Below are positions 54,253 through 62,772 of a stretch of 64,000 nucleotides of DNA, piece by piece. The translations under genes and the position numbers were made by a program. Origin of the DNA: RGIG3159 sp045640565 (lineage in GTDB: Bacteria; Bacillota; Clostridia; Oscillospirales; Oscillospiraceae); the NCBI GenBank assembly GCA_045640565.1, contig JAZUFG010000076.1, positions 5,799-69,798 of the forward strand, written 5' to 3'. The notes under the pieces are model-generated. The model searched no databases and was not told where the DNA came from. It saw only the letters and a list, made by a program, of their open reading frames with translations. How positions within the stretch are numbered: position 1 is the stretch's first letter; each line of letters begins with the position of its first letter.

Positions 54253-54771
54253 ATGCCGAAAATCATCAAAAACCTGAACAAGAAGATTCTGGCGGAAGCA
54301 AAGAAACTTCTTCTGGAGCAGGGAGTCCGCGACATGAGCGTCCGGGAATTGGCGCAAAGATGCGGGATCGCCGTGGGCACTGTATATAATTACTATGAAT
54401 CCAAGGAAATCCTGATCGCCGAAATCATGATGGCAGACTGGGACAGCACGGTACAAAAGGCCAAAAAAGGGATTGCCAAGGCGAAATCCGGAGTGGACGG
54501 CATGGAAGTCATTTATAATGCCATCAGATCCTTTTTCAGTGTCTACAACAAGGTCTTTGACAGTTTTAAAAAGACATTATATGTCCCCGCGGAATACCAC
54601 AAGCGTTTAATTGAAGAAATCATTGAATTGGAAAAGCATAATTTTGAGCATTTCCCCTGTGCCATGGAGCCTGCACCCTATAAATTCCTTGCAGAGAACA
54701 TCATGCACGCAGTAACTCAGGGCAGAATGGACTTTGATGAACTCCGTCCCGTTCTGGAGCGGATCCTCTGA
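54253..54771 (+). CDS. TetR-family regulator, copy 1
   Basis: The 172-residue protein has an N-terminal TetR helix-turn-helix (SVRELAQRCGIAVGTVYNYYESKEILI, about 28-55) and a short ligand-binding region. It is close to the regulator at 55011 along its whole length, including the end (MDFDELRPVLERIL against MDFQDLRPILMRLL). The start follows AAAAGGGGTAGG. It has its own promoter and terminator, so it does not form an operon with the next gene. Target and ligand are unknown. Confidence 0.92.
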   Translation: MPKIIKNLNKKILAEAKKLLLEQGVRDMSVRELAQRCGIAVGTVYNYYESKEILIAEIMMADWDSTVQKAKKGIAKAKSGVDGMEVIYNAIRSFFSVYNKVFDSFKKTLYVPAEYHKRLIEEIIELEKHNFEHFPCAMEPAPYKFLAENIMHAVTQGRMDFDELRPVLERIL

Positions 54772-54847
54772 TCATCCGGCAACGGAAAAGAAGATTTCCC
54801 CGTATCCGGCTTTCTTTTCCCCTTGAACACATGCCCCTATACAGATC

Positions 54848-54881
54848 CAGCCTGTGCTTTTTGGCACAGGCTGTCCTTTTT
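54848..54881 (+). terminator. Terminator of the first tetR gene
   Basis: Stem CAGCCTGTGC/GCACAGGCTG is followed by TCCTTTTT. Confidence 0.82.
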
Positions 54882-54951
54882 GTCGTTTCTATTCTTTGAT
54901 TCAGATTCGTCCCATATTTATATTTTTAATCCTTCATAATAAAAGAGGATA

Positions 54952-54980
54952 TTGACAGTGCCGAATCTTTTTTATACAAT
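54952..54980 (+). promoter_or_regulatory. Promoter of the second tetR gene
   Basis: TTGACA (54952-54957), a 17-bp spacer and TACAAT (54975-54980); the -10 region TTTTTTATACAATG equals that of the first copy. Confidence 0.77.
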
Positions 54981-55010
54981 GTTCACATCGTATAAAAGGA
55001 GCGTGCAATT

Positions 55011-55532
55011 ATGCCGAAAGTAATCAAAGATTTAACAAACACCCTTTACCGAGAAGCGAAAAAACTGCTTCTGGAGCAGGGCTTCAAGGATATGAGTATC
55101 CGTGATCTGGCCAAAAACTGCAACATTGCCGTGGGAACCGTATATAATTATTACGAGTCCAAGGAAGATCTCGTCGCGGATGTCATGCTGACGGATTGGT
55201 CTTCCGGCATAGACGATGCAAAAAAGGCGATAATCACAGCAGAATCTGCAGTTGACGGGATGGAAGCCATATATCGTTCCGTACAGGAGTTCTTCCTCGG
55301 CTATACCAGAGTATTCCGGAACTGCTCCAAGAAAACTGTGTATATCCCATCCGTATATCATGAAAAGCTCATGGAGCAGATCACCGCCCTAGAGGAGCTC
55401 CTCTTTGAACGCTTCCCCTGTTCTCTCCAGCCTGTCCCATACCGATTCTTTGCGGAAAACATTCTGCACGCCGTTACTCACGGCAAAATGGACTTTCAGG
55501 ACCTCCGCCCCATCCTGATGCGGCTTTTGTAA
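55011..55532 (+). CDS. TetR-family regulator, copy 2
   Basis: The 173-residue protein is a paralogue of the gene at 54253, with a near-identical recognition helix (NIAVGTVYNYYESKEDLVADVM). The ligand-binding half has diverged more. It starts after AAAAGGAGCG. A DUF1295 membrane protein follows 33 bases downstream without a terminator, so the two probably form an operon and the membrane protein is a likely target of autoregulation. Confidence 0.92.
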   Translation: MPKVIKDLTNTLYREAKKLLLEQGFKDMSIRDLAKNCNIAVGTVYNYYESKEDLVADVMLTDWSSGIDDAKKAIITAESAVDGMEAIYRSVQEFFLGYTRVFRNCSKKTVYIPSVYHEKLMEQITALEELLFERFPCSLQPVPYRFFAENILHAVTHGKMDFQDLRPILMRLL

Positions 55533-55565
55533 TTGCGAAAGAATTGATTGAAGGGAGTCTTTCCT

Positions 55566-56408
55566 ATGTTTCCTACAGGAATCTGGATCCTTTTGGCTGT
55601 CAGTCTTCTGCTCTGCAGTGTCGGCTTTAAAAAATTTCTCTGGTTTATCACCGTCGGATATGGCCTTTCTGCCGCGGGGATCGGCGCGGCTCTGCTTGTG
55701 ATGTCCCTGATCAAGGGGCAGTACTCCTGGATTTTCCTGCTGCAGTGCGCCGTGATGATTATCTACGGTATTCGCATGGGCGGTTTCCTTCTTTTCCGGG
55801 AGATCAAGAATGAAAATAACCGGAAGAAGTTTTTGCCGACCGGCGGCGATGTGAAAATGCCCATCCCGGCTTCCGTGGTCCTCTGGGTTTTCTTCGGTTT
55901 TCTCTATCTTGCCCAATCCGCAGGTCCGGTCTACCGCTTTCTCAACGGAAGAGCAGGAGAGATTTCTCTCCTCTCCTATATCGGAACTGCCCTGTTGGCC
56001 CTGGGCTTCCTCTTTGAAGCCATTGCGGACAGGCAGAAAAGCGCAGCCAAGGAAACTGACCCGGATATGCCCGCCATGCAGGGCCTTTACAAGCTCTGCC
56101 GCTGCCCTGACTATTTCGGCGAGATCCTCTTCTGGACAGGCATGATCCTCACCGGTCTCCCCGTCTTCAAAGGCGTCGGCCAGTGGATATATGCGGTTAT
56201 TGGCTATATCTGCATCCTCGCCATCATGCTGAACGGAGCAAAAAGGGTGGAAACCCGGCAGATCCGGAACTACGGCAGCAAGCCGGAATACAATGCCTAC
56301 GCGGATAAGACGCCTCTGCTCTTCCCCCTGATCCCCTTCTACCACATGACCAGCCCGGAAAAAATTGCAGCTGAGGATGCTGCCAAGAAGGCAAGAAAAT
56401 CCAAATAA
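55566..56408 (+). CDS. DUF1295 (steroid 5-alpha-reductase-like) membrane protein
   Basis: The 280-residue protein has about seven membrane helices and the C-terminal DUF1295 region: LYKLCRCPDYFGEILFWTGM followed by RQIRNYGSKPEYNAYADKTPLLFPLIPF. The family is related to steroid 5-alpha-reductases and isoprenylcysteine methyltransferases, but bacterial members are mostly of unknown function. The start at 55566 follows AAGGGAG. The upstream tetR gene is probably its regulator. Confidence 0.88.
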   Translation: MFPTGIWILLAVSLLLCSVGFKKFLWFITVGYGLSAAGIGAALLVMSLIKGQYSWIFLLQCAVMIIYGIRMGGFLLFREIKNENNRKKFLPTGGDVKMPIPASVVLWVFFGFLYLAQSAGPVYRFLNGRAGEISLLSYIGTALLALGFLFEAIADRQKSAAKETDPDMPAMQGLYKLCRCPDYFGEILFWTGMILTGLPVFKGVGQWIYAVIGYICILAIMLNGAKRVETRQIRNYGSKPEYNAYADKTPLLFPLIPFYHMTSPEKIAAEDAAKKARKSK

Positions 56409-56422
56409 ATAAAGCCCTTATA

Positions 56423-56463
56423 CTTCCCTCTTCTGCTTTCCGGAAGAGGGAAGCTGTTTTTGT
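56423..56463 (+). terminator. Terminator after the DUF1295 gene
   Basis: An 11-bp perfect stem CTTCCCTCTTC/GAAGAGGGAAG is followed by CTGTTTTTG. Confidence 0.87.
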
Positions 56464-56506
56464 ATCGGAGACAATTGTATTATTCTTGTTTTCGTTGCGG
56501 AAACGC

Positions 56507-56535
56507 TTGCTTTTTTGTTGTCTCTGTGCGATAAT
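56507..56535 (+). promoter_or_regulatory. Promoter of the ACT/PFL operon
   Basis: TTGCTT (56507-56512), a 17-bp spacer and GATAAT (56530-56535), about 37 bases before the start codon. Confidence 0.6.
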
Positions 56536-56571
56536 GCGGCCATGAAATCTCCAATCAATGGGAGGAAAAAG

Positions 56572-56841
56572 ATGAAAGCAATCGTAAGCGTTGTGGGCAA
56601 AGACCGGGTAGGCATCATTGCCGCTGTCACCGTGAAGCTCTCCGAGCTGCAGATCAATGTGCTGGATATCAGCCAGACCATCCTTCAGGACTATTTCACC
56701 ATGGTCATGTCCGTGGATCTGGAAAAATGCACTCTCTCCTTTGGGGAAACAAAGGAGATTCTTGCCAAGCTGGGAGATGAGATGGGCCTGACCATCCGTA
56801 TCCAGCGGACGGAAATTTTCGACGCCATGTATAAGATTTGA
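56572..56841 (+). CDS. ACT-domain protein (UPF0237 type)
   Basis: The 89-residue protein is a single ACT domain: MKAIVSVVGKDRVGIIAAVTVKLSE, then INVLDISQTILQDYFTMVMSVDL. ACT domains usually bind amino acids. This family is almost always paired with the PFL (UPF0210) protein, as here with only 10 bases between the genes. The start at 56572 follows GGGAGG. The function of the pair is not established. Confidence 0.93.
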   Translation: MKAIVSVVGKDRVGIIAAVTVKLSELQINVLDISQTILQDYFTMVMSVDLEKCTLSFGETKEILAKLGDEMGLTIRIQRTEIFDAMYKI

Positions 56842-56851
56842 GGGATCCCGC

Positions 56852-58210
56852 ATGTTGAATCAAAACGAGATTATTTCCACCATAGAAATGATTGAGCAGC
56901 AGCATCTGGATATCCGCACGATCACCATGGGCATTTCCCTGCTCAGCTGCTGCGATGCGGACCCGGACCGGGCCTGCGAAAAAATCTACAGTAAGATTTG
57001 CCGGGATGCGGAGCATCTTGTTTCCGTCGGTACGGAAATCGAAAATGAGTTCGGCATTCCCATCGTCAATAAACGAATCGCCGTGACCCCGATCTCTCTG
57101 GTTGCTGCATGCAGCAGCGCAAAGAGCTACCTGAACTATGCCAAAGCTCTGGACCGGGCAGCAAAGGCCTGCGGAGTCAACTACATCGGCGGCTACAGCG
57201 CTCTCGTTCAAAAAGGCATGACGGAAGCAGATGAAATTCTCATCCGCTCCATCCCCGAAGCCATGGCCGAGACCGATCTTGTTTGCTCCAGCGTCAATGT
57301 GGGCTCCACCAAAGCCGGAATCAACATGGACGCCGTGGCTCTCATGGGCAAAATTGTTCGGGAAGCGGCCGAACTGACGGTGGATAAACCCCTCTCGGGA
57401 GCCGCCAAGCTGGTGGTTTTCTGCAATGCCGTAGAAGATAATCCCTTTATGGCCGGCGCTTTCCACGGGGTCGGGGAAGCGGAAAAATGCATCAATGTAG
57501 GCGTTTCCGGCCCCGGAGTTGTCTATCATGCTCTGCAGTCTGTCAAGGGACAGGCCTTGGACATCGTAGCGGAAACCGTGAAAAAAACCGCATTCCGGGT
57601 GACCCGGATGGGACAGCTGGTTGCAAAAGAGGCCTCCAAGCGTTTGAACACCCCCTTCGGAATCGTGGATCTGAGCCTGGCTCCCACCCCTGCCGTGGGA
57701 GACTCCGTGGCCCGGATCCTGGAAGAAATGGGCCTGGAGCGCTGCGGAACCCATGGAACCACCGCTGCCCTGGCTCTCCTCAATGATGCCGTCAAAAAAG
57801 GCGGCATCATGGCCTCTTCCTCAGTAGGCGGACTCAGCGGCGCTTTCATCCCCCTCTCTGAGGATGAAGGAATGATCGCTGCGGCAAATGCCGGCACTCT
57901 GACTCTGGATAAGCTGGAAGCCATGACCTGCGTCTGTTCCGTTGGCCTGGACATGATCGCTATCCCGGGAGACACCCCTGCCGAAACGATTGCCGCCATC
58001 ATTGCGGATGAAGCGGCCATTGGCATGATCAACAGCAAGACTACTGCCGTCCGTGTGCTTCCCGCCATCGGAAAGGGTGTGGGCGACAGCATCGAAATGG
58101 GCGGTCTCTGGGGTTCTGCGCCGGTGGTTCCCATCCATTCCGAATCCTCTGCGGACTTTATTCACCGGGGCGGAAGGATCCCCGCTCCCATCCACAGCCT
58201 CAAAAACTGA
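56852..58210 (+). CDS. PFL-family protein (UPF0210)
   Basis: The 452-residue protein matches the UPF0210/DUF711 family. Conserved parts are the start LNQNEIISTIEMIEQQHLDIRTITMGISLL, the Gly-rich GGYSALVQKGMTEAD, FGIVDLSLAPTPAVGDSVA and the C-terminal ESSADFIHRGGRIPAPIHSLKN. It has a glycyl-radical/PFL-like barrel by family assignment, but I see no glycyl-radical motif and no activase. It is co-transcribed with the ACT protein. The biochemical role is unknown. Confidence 0.93.
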   Translation: MLNQNEIISTIEMIEQQHLDIRTITMGISLLSCCDADPDRACEKIYSKICRDAEHLVSVGTEIENEFGIPIVNKRIAVTPISLVAACSSAKSYLNYAKALDRAAKACGVNYIGGYSALVQKGMTEADEILIRSIPEAMAETDLVCSSVNVGSTKAGINMDAVALMGKIVREAAELTVDKPLSGAAKLVVFCNAVEDNPFMAGAFHGVGEAEKCINVGVSGPGVVYHALQSVKGQALDIVAETVKKTAFRVTRMGQLVAKEASKRLNTPFGIVDLSLAPTPAVGDSVARILEEMGLERCGTHGTTAALALLNDAVKKGGIMASSSVGGLSGAFIPLSEDEGMIAAANAGTLTLDKLEAMTCVCSVGLDMIAIPGDTPAETIAAIIADEAAIGMINSKTTAVRVLPAIGKGVGDSIEMGGLWGSAPVVPIHSESSADFIHRGGRIPAPIHSLKN

Positions 58211-58223
58211 AGTTTTTTCCTTC

Positions 58224-58251
58224 GGGGCTCCAATTCGGAGCCCCATTTTTC
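58224..58251 (+). terminator. Terminator of the ACT/PFL operon
   Basis: An 8-bp perfect stem GGGGCTCC/GGAGCCCC with a 5-nt loop is followed by ATTTTTC. Confidence 0.9.
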
Positions 58252-58295
58252 TTTGCCCAGCGGACAGAAAGAAAAGAGAAACGGCTAAAAAAGGA

Positions 58296-58323
58296 TTGAC
58301 TCATGGAAGATTTTCGCTATAAT
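58296..58323 (+). promoter_or_regulatory. Promoter of pckA
   Basis: TTGACT (58296-58301), a 16-bp spacer and a perfect TATAAT (58318-58323), 82 bases upstream of the start. Confidence 0.75.
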
Positions 58324-58405
58324 ATGTATTCGGTGAATAAAGGGCTTTCTTCGGAAACTGCCCATACATACATTCAAAAATTTTAAGGAATCGAGGACGA
58401 AACAC

Positions 58406-60004
58406 ATGATTGATCTCGCAAAGTACGGCATCACCGGTGTCAAGCAGATTATCCGCAATCCCTCCTATGAAGAACTCTTCAAGGACGAAATGGATCCTTC
58501 TCTGGAAGGCTATGAAAAGGGTCAGCTGACCGAGCTTGATGCTGTTAACGTTATGACCGGTATCTACACCGGCCGTTCCCCTAAAGACAAGTACATTGTT
58601 ATGGACGAAAACTCCAAGAACACCGTTTGGTGGACCAGCGACGCCTATAAGAATGACAACCATCCCGCTTCCGAAGAGACCTGGGCAGCCGTCAAGAAAC
58701 TGGCCCTCCAGGAACTCAGCGGCAAAAAGCTCTATGTCATGGACGCCTTCTGCGGAGCCAACAAGGATACCCGCATGGCCATCCGTTTCATCATGGAAGT
58801 TGCTTGGCAGGCACACTTCGTCAAGAATATGTTCATCCAGCCCTCTGAAGAAGAGCTTGCTTCCTTTGAGCCCGATTTCGTGGTCTACACCGCTTCCCAG
58901 GCTAAGGTTGACAACTATAAGGAGCTGGGCCTGAACTCCGAGACTGCCGTTGTCTTCAACATTTCCTCCCGTGAGCAGGTGATTCTGAACACCTGGTACG
59001 GCGGCGAAATGAAGAAGGGCATGTTCTCCATGATGAACTACTACCTGCCTTTGAAGGGTATTGCTTCCATGCACTGCTCCGCCAATACCGACATGAACGG
59101 CGAGAACACCGCCATCTTCTTCGGCCTCTCCGGAACCGGCAAGACCACCCTTTCCACCGACCCCAAGCGTCTCCTCATCGGTGACGACGAGCACGGCTGG
59201 GGTGACAACGGCATCTTCAACTTTGAAGGCGGCTGCTATGCTAAGGTCATCAACCTGGATAAGGAATCCGAGCCCGATATCTTCAATGCCATCAAGCGGA
59301 ATGCTCTTCTTGAAAATGTTACCGTGGACAAGGACGGCAAGATTGACTTTGCCGACAAGAGCGTTACCGAAAACACCCGTGTTTCTTACCCCATCAATCA
59401 CATTGAGAAGATCGTCCGCCCCGTGAGCGCTGCTCCCGCTGCGAAGAATGTCATCTTCCTCTCTGCCGATGCTTTCGGTGTTCTGCCTCCCGTCTCCATC
59501 CTGACTCCCGAGCAGACCAAGTATTACTTCCTTTCCGGCTTCACTGCCAAGCTGGCCGGTACCGAGCGCGGCATCACCGAGCCCACTCCCACCTTCTCCT
59601 CCTGCTTCGGCCAGGCTTTCCTGGAGCTGCATCCCACTAAGTATGCAGAAGAACTGGTCCGCAAGATGGAAGCCAGCGGCGCCAAGGCTTACCTGGTCAA
59701 CACCGGCTGGAACGGCAGCGGCAAGCGTATCTCCATTAAGGATACCCGCGGCATCATTGACGCCATCCTGAACGGTGATATCAACAACGCTCCCACCAAG
59801 ATCATCCCCTACTTCAACCTGGAAGTTCCCACCAAGCTGAACGGCGTTGACAGCGGCATTCTGGATCCCCGCGACACCTACGCTGACGCTTCCCAGTGGG
59901 AAGAAAAAGCAAAGGATCTGGCTTCCCGCTTTGTCAAGAACTTCGTCAAGTACACCGGCAACGAAGCAGGCCAAGCTCTGGTTGCAGCAGGTCCTCAGCT
60001 CTGA
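58406..60004 (+). CDS. pckA: Phosphoenolpyruvate carboxykinase (ATP)
   Basis: The 532-residue enzyme interconverts oxaloacetate and ATP with PEP, CO2 and ADP. It has TGRSPKDKYIV near the N-terminus, the P-loop GLSGTGKTT (residues 240-248), the metal-binding IGDDEHGW, ENTRVSYPI and the adenine-binding NTGWNGSGKRIS. Length and motifs are those of ATP-type PckA. Like ppdK it uses optimised codons, indicating strong expression. In a fermenting Clostridium it could run in the carboxylating direction; that is inference. It has its own promoter and terminator. Confidence 0.98.
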   Translation: MIDLAKYGITGVKQIIRNPSYEELFKDEMDPSLEGYEKGQLTELDAVNVMTGIYTGRSPKDKYIVMDENSKNTVWWTSDAYKNDNHPASEETWAAVKKLALQELSGKKLYVMDAFCGANKDTRMAIRFIMEVAWQAHFVKNMFIQPSEEELASFEPDFVVYTASQAKVDNYKELGLNSETAVVFNISSREQVILNTWYGGEMKKGMFSMMNYYLPLKGIASMHCSANTDMNGENTAIFFGLSGTGKTTLSTDPKRLLIGDDEHGWGDNGIFNFEGGCYAKVINLDKESEPDIFNAIKRNALLENVTVDKDGKIDFADKSVTENTRVSYPINHIEKIVRPVSAAPAAKNVIFLSADAFGVLPPVSILTPEQTKYYFLSGFTAKLAGTERGITEPTPTFSSCFGQAFLELHPTKYAEELVRKMEASGAKAYLVNTGWNGSGKRISIKDTRGIIDAILNGDINNAPTKIIPYFNLEVPTKLNGVDSGILDPRDTYADASQWEEKAKDLASRFVKNFVKYTGNEAGQALVAAGPQL

Positions 60005-60015
60005 GATTGCCATTC

Positions 60016-60047
60016 AAGTCCCCCACGGAAACGCGGGGGACTTTTTC
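60016..60047 (+). terminator. Terminator of pckA
   Basis: A 12-bp stem AAGTCCCCCACG/CGCGGGGGACTT with one mismatch and a GAAA tetraloop is followed by TTTC. Confidence 0.88.
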
Positions 60048-60104
60048 TTGCTTTTTTCCCCGGTCTATTCTATACTGAAGAAAATACAGATACCGGAGGC
60101 AGAT

Positions 60105-61109
60105 ATGGATATTTCCCGATTTGAAGAAAAGCTGACAAAGGAGCTCCTTGACCGCGGAATTGTAGGAGCAGCCTGGGCAATTACGGATTCCAAAGGACTT
60201 TTAGCTGCCAAGGGCTTCGGTATCACCAGCTCCGAAAAGCCCTGGGACCCCATTCGCCCGGACACACTTTTCCGCATCGCCTCCAATACGAAAATTACGG
60301 CCACCCTCACGGCAATGGCTCTCCGCCGGGAAGGCCTGCTGGATTTTGATGCGCCTATTTCCGACTATGTTCCCTGGCTCTGCCTGCAGGACCGGAAAGC
60401 AGAAAAGAAAATCACCCTGCGAAAGCTCCTGAGCCATACCGCTGGCTTCCCAAAGGAATACACCCCGGACGGTGTTCGGGATGAGGAGCGGACAGAAGAG
60501 GTCCTCCAAAGGGAACTGAAAGATCTCCCCCTTCTCTGGGATCCGGACAGCGGAAATTTCCTCTATTCCAATCTGGGCGTCCGCTTGGCTGCCCTCGCCA
60601 TGAGCCGGGTTTCCGGGAAAGCCTTCTCCGAACTCTGCGAAAAGGCCGTGCTGACCCCTCTTTCCATGGAGCATTCCACCTTTGACCTGAACAGGGCCTG
60701 CACCTTCTCCCTGGCGCTTCCTCACAGCGAAAAGAATCAGGCGGATCATTTTCTTCCCGTGAACGCCGCCAGATATGCCGCCGGCGGTCTCTTTTCCAGC
60801 GTTGAAGATATGAGCAAGCTTGCAAGACTTTACCTGAACAATGGTTCTCCCCTGCTTACGGAATCCGAATGGGAAGAGCTTTCCCATCCCATGGCGGAAA
60901 TGGGAGACGGCAGGACCCAATACGCGCTCACCTTAATGAAACGGAATTATGACGGGAATATCCTGATCGGCCACACAGGCTCCAATCCGCCCTACCGCAG
61001 CTGCATCTGGGCAGATCCCGAAAGAGGGCTGGGGATTTCCTTTGCCTCCAATACCGTGGGCGGAGAAATCTTCTCCAACGAAATTGTCCCCCGCCTCTTT
61101 CTTGAATAA
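60105..61109 (+). CDS. Serine hydrolase of the beta-lactamase (class C)/PBP4* family
   Basis: The 334-residue protein has the Ser-x-x-Lys motif in RIASNTKIT, Tyr-Ser-Asn in FLYSNLG and HTGSNP near the C-terminus. All three active-site elements of the class C fold are therefore present. There is no signal peptide, so it is cytoplasmic and more likely an esterase or D-amino-peptidase-like enzyme than a resistance beta-lactamase. The start at 60105 follows CCGGAGG. It ends at a strong bidirectional terminator. Confidence 0.9.
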   Translation: MDISRFEEKLTKELLDRGIVGAAWAITDSKGLLAAKGFGITSSEKPWDPIRPDTLFRIASNTKITATLTAMALRREGLLDFDAPISDYVPWLCLQDRKAEKKITLRKLLSHTAGFPKEYTPDGVRDEERTEEVLQRELKDLPLLWDPDSGNFLYSNLGVRLAALAMSRVSGKAFSELCEKAVLTPLSMEHSTFDLNRACTFSLALPHSEKNQADHFLPVNAARYAAGGLFSSVEDMSKLARLYLNNGSPLLTESEWEELSHPMAEMGDGRTQYALTLMKRNYDGNILIGHTGSNPPYRSCIWADPERGLGISFASNTVGGEIFSNEIVPRLFLE

Positions 61110-61116
61110 AGCATAA

Positions 61117-61151
61117 GAAAATCCGGAAAGGCAATACCTTTCCGGATTTTC
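61117..61151. terminator. Bidirectional terminator
   Basis: A perfect 15-bp stem GAAAATCCGGAAAGG/CCTTTCCGGATTTTC with a 5-nt loop sits between convergent genes. Confidence 0.93.
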
Positions 61152-61162
61152 TGCATTTAGCG

Positions 61163-62041
61163 TTATGCTTTTTTCTTTCCCAAAAGACTCTGCATGAGAA
61201 TGCCGCCCACGATGAAAATCAGGGCAAGAACTGCAGAAAATTGAATTTTTTCCTTCAGGAGCACGGCGGAAACCATGAGAGACAAAAAGGGCACCGCATA
61301 AGCCATATTGGAGAGGGAGGCGGATTCCTCCGAATTCTTCAGGGCCATAGCCCAGAGAAGATAGGCCAACGCATTGGGAATGATACCAAACCAGAGGAAA
61401 CTGAGAATCTGCCCCCAGCTGAGGGGTACCCAGCTTTCCACCGCCAGACCAATCCCGGCAGAAAGTACCGCCGAAACGGCCCAGGATACCGTCATCATAA
61501 CCCCCTGGTCCACATCGTCCTTTTTATTCAGAACGGAGAAGAGGCCGTAGGCGACGGCATCCAGAACACAGGCAATCGCACCCAGGATCGGATGGCCGCC
61601 TCCGGAGAGAGCGGAGCCGTCCGCTGTCAGGATGATGACACCTACAAAGGAACAGAAAAGGGCCAGAATTTTCCAAAGGGTCAGCCGTTCCTTCAGAATC
61701 AGGCAGGAAAAGAGAACAAGCATGACGGGCCAAAGATAATTAAGAATACACGCCGTCTGGGAACTCAACTGGCTGATGCCATAGAAATAAAAAGCATTAT
61801 AAAGGAAAATGCCCAGGGCTCCCAGATAGGACATCCGAAAATACTGCCGGCCGCTGTAGGCCCTGAAAGCTTTCCTTCCCCCTGTATAAAGGGTAAAAAA
61901 GAGCAGGAAAATCGCAGCAATCGCGCTGCAGATAGCCAGGGTTTCAAAGTTCGGAATGCCGTTCAAGAGCAGCTTCGTGGTCGCCGCCAGGGTTGCCCAC
62001 ATGGCAACGGCAGAAGCAGCATAAAGGGTGGATTTCTTCAT
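61163..62041 (-). CDS. EamA/DMT-superfamily transporter
   Basis: The 292-residue protein has ten membrane helices in two EamA repeats. The first repeat ends near LILKERLTLWKILALFCSFVGVIIL and the second near VLLKEKIQFSAVLALIFIVGGIL; this E-(R/K) motif is typical of the family. It should export a small metabolite such as an amino acid. The N-terminus (SAVAMWATLAATTKLLL) matches a clostridial subgroup. It is a single-gene unit. Confidence 0.9.
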   Translation of the reverse strand: MKKSTLYAASAVAMWATLAATTKLLLNGIPNFETLAICSAIAAIFLLFFTLYTGGRKAFRAYSGRQYFRMSYLGALGIFLYNAFYFYGISQLSSQTACILNYLWPVMLVLFSCLILKERLTLWKILALFCSFVGVIILTADGSALSGGGHPILGAIACVLDAVAYGLFSVLNKKDDVDQGVMMTVSWAVSAVLSAGIGLAVESWVPLSWGQILSFLWFGIIPNALAYLLWAMALKNSEESASLSNMAYAVPFLSLMVSAVLLKEKIQFSAVLALIFIVGGILMQSLLGKKKA

Positions 62042-62117
62042 AAGCCGCTCCTCAAGTGATTTCAGCTATTTATACCTGCCGCAATGAAAAAAGTCAATGG
62101 AATTTTGTCTTTTCTAT

Positions 62118-62145
62118 TTGCAAACAGGAAAAAATATGCTATAAT
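62118..62145 (+). promoter_or_regulatory. Promoter of the tRNA-Ala region
   Basis: TTGCAA (62118-62123), a 16-bp spacer and TATAAT (62140-62145) with a TGC extended -10. It reads into the tRNA fragment at 62191 and the tRNA gene at 62336. Confidence 0.7.
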
Positions 62146-62190
62146 CCTGTCGCTTAAGAGAGATAAGCGATAATTCCGTATAGTTGACAT

Positions 62191-62211
62191 GGGCCATTAG
62201 CTCAGCTGGGA
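62191..62211 (+). other. 5' fragment of tRNA-Ala (D-arm side only)
   Basis: These 21 bases equal positions 1-21 of the intact tRNA-Ala at 62336. After base 62211 the match stops and unrelated sequence with a hairpin (CAAAACGC...GCGTTTTG, inner GAGCGAAGCGAGG) follows. It cannot form a tRNA. Confidence 0.8.
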
Positions 62212-62335
62212 CACCCTCCGCAGAGGGCGTGCAAAACGCAACCGAGCGAAGCGAGGCTCTTGGCGTTTTGTGAGCGCTTGCGCGACCAATCTTGATTCCC
62301 TTCTCATGGATGCAAAACAAAAAAATGAATAATAT

Positions 62336-62411
62336 GGGCCATTAGCTCAGCTGGGAGAGCGCCAGGTTCGCAATCTGGAGGTCAGGGGTTCGATCCCCCT
62401 ATGGTCCACCA
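62336..62411 (+). tRNA. tRNA-Ala (anticodon CGC)
   Basis: A 76-base cloverleaf with encoded CCA. The acceptor GGGCCAT pairs with ATGGTCC and has the G3-U70 pair that marks alanine tRNAs. The D-arm is GCTC-AGCTGGGA-GAGC, the anticodon stem CCAGG/TCTGG with loop TTCGCAA (anticodon CGC, reading GCG), and the T-arm GGGG-TTCGATC-CCCC. Confidence 0.96.
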
Positions 62412-62413
62412 AA

Positions 62414-62451
62414 AAAGATGGGGCACCTTGTGTGCCCCATCTTTTTTTGGG
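62414..62451 (+). terminator. Terminator after tRNA-Ala
   Basis: Stem AAAGATGGGGCAC/GTGCCCCATCTTT with a short loop is followed by TTTT. Confidence 0.92.
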
Positions 62452-62519
62452 AAAATATGGATTGGGTCAGAAGTCCCGTTTGAAGGCGAGCCTGCGAGCC
62501 TCACGGAGCGAAGCGGAGT

Positions 62520-62538
62520 ATCCCCCTATGGTCCACCA
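62520..62538 (+). other. 3' fragment of tRNA-Ala
   Basis: Nineteen bases identical to the last 19 of the tRNA at 62336 (T-arm 3' side, acceptor 3' strand and CCA). The preceding bases carry GGAGCGAAGCGGAG, the same motif type as in the insert after the 5' fragment. It cannot form a tRNA. Confidence 0.8.
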
Positions 62539-62541
62539 TGT

Positions 62542-62580
62542 TAGGATTGCAATTTTAACGAATTGCAATCCTACTTTTTT
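62542..62580 (+). terminator. Terminator after the 3' tRNA fragment
   Basis: A perfect 13-bp stem TAGGATTGCAATT/AATTGCAATCCTA is followed by CTTTTTT. Further on (about 62642-62680) lies a GCCCG/CGGGC hairpin near the end of the minus-strand thioredoxin unit; otherwise 62581-62772 holds nothing recognisable. Confidence 0.88.
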
Positions 62581-62772
62581 GCCCAAAAGCAGGGTTTTTC
62601 CTGCCAATACCTCGAATTTCATAATCGTACACGAATAAAGCCGCCCGAACCGTTACCTCAACGATCCGGGCGCTTCTTTCTTGTTCTGCTTTGGGGTGCA
62701 TCGTGCACGATTACTTTTTGCCTGTTATCTTCTGACCTGCATACCTTCGTTTTTCTCTCAGATACACCATAT

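Noticed and set aside
58301..60013. Open frame of 570 codons on the minus strand opposite pckA
   Set aside because: Same effect of optimised codon use; the pckA product carries every catalytic motif.
60105..61109. A beta-lactam resistance gene
   Set aside because: The fold and motifs fit, but there is no signal peptide and the wider family is dominated by esterases and peptidases.
62191..62290. A second functional tRNA starting at 62191
   Set aside because: Only the first 21 bases match; no anticodon arm, T-arm or acceptor 3' strand can be formed.
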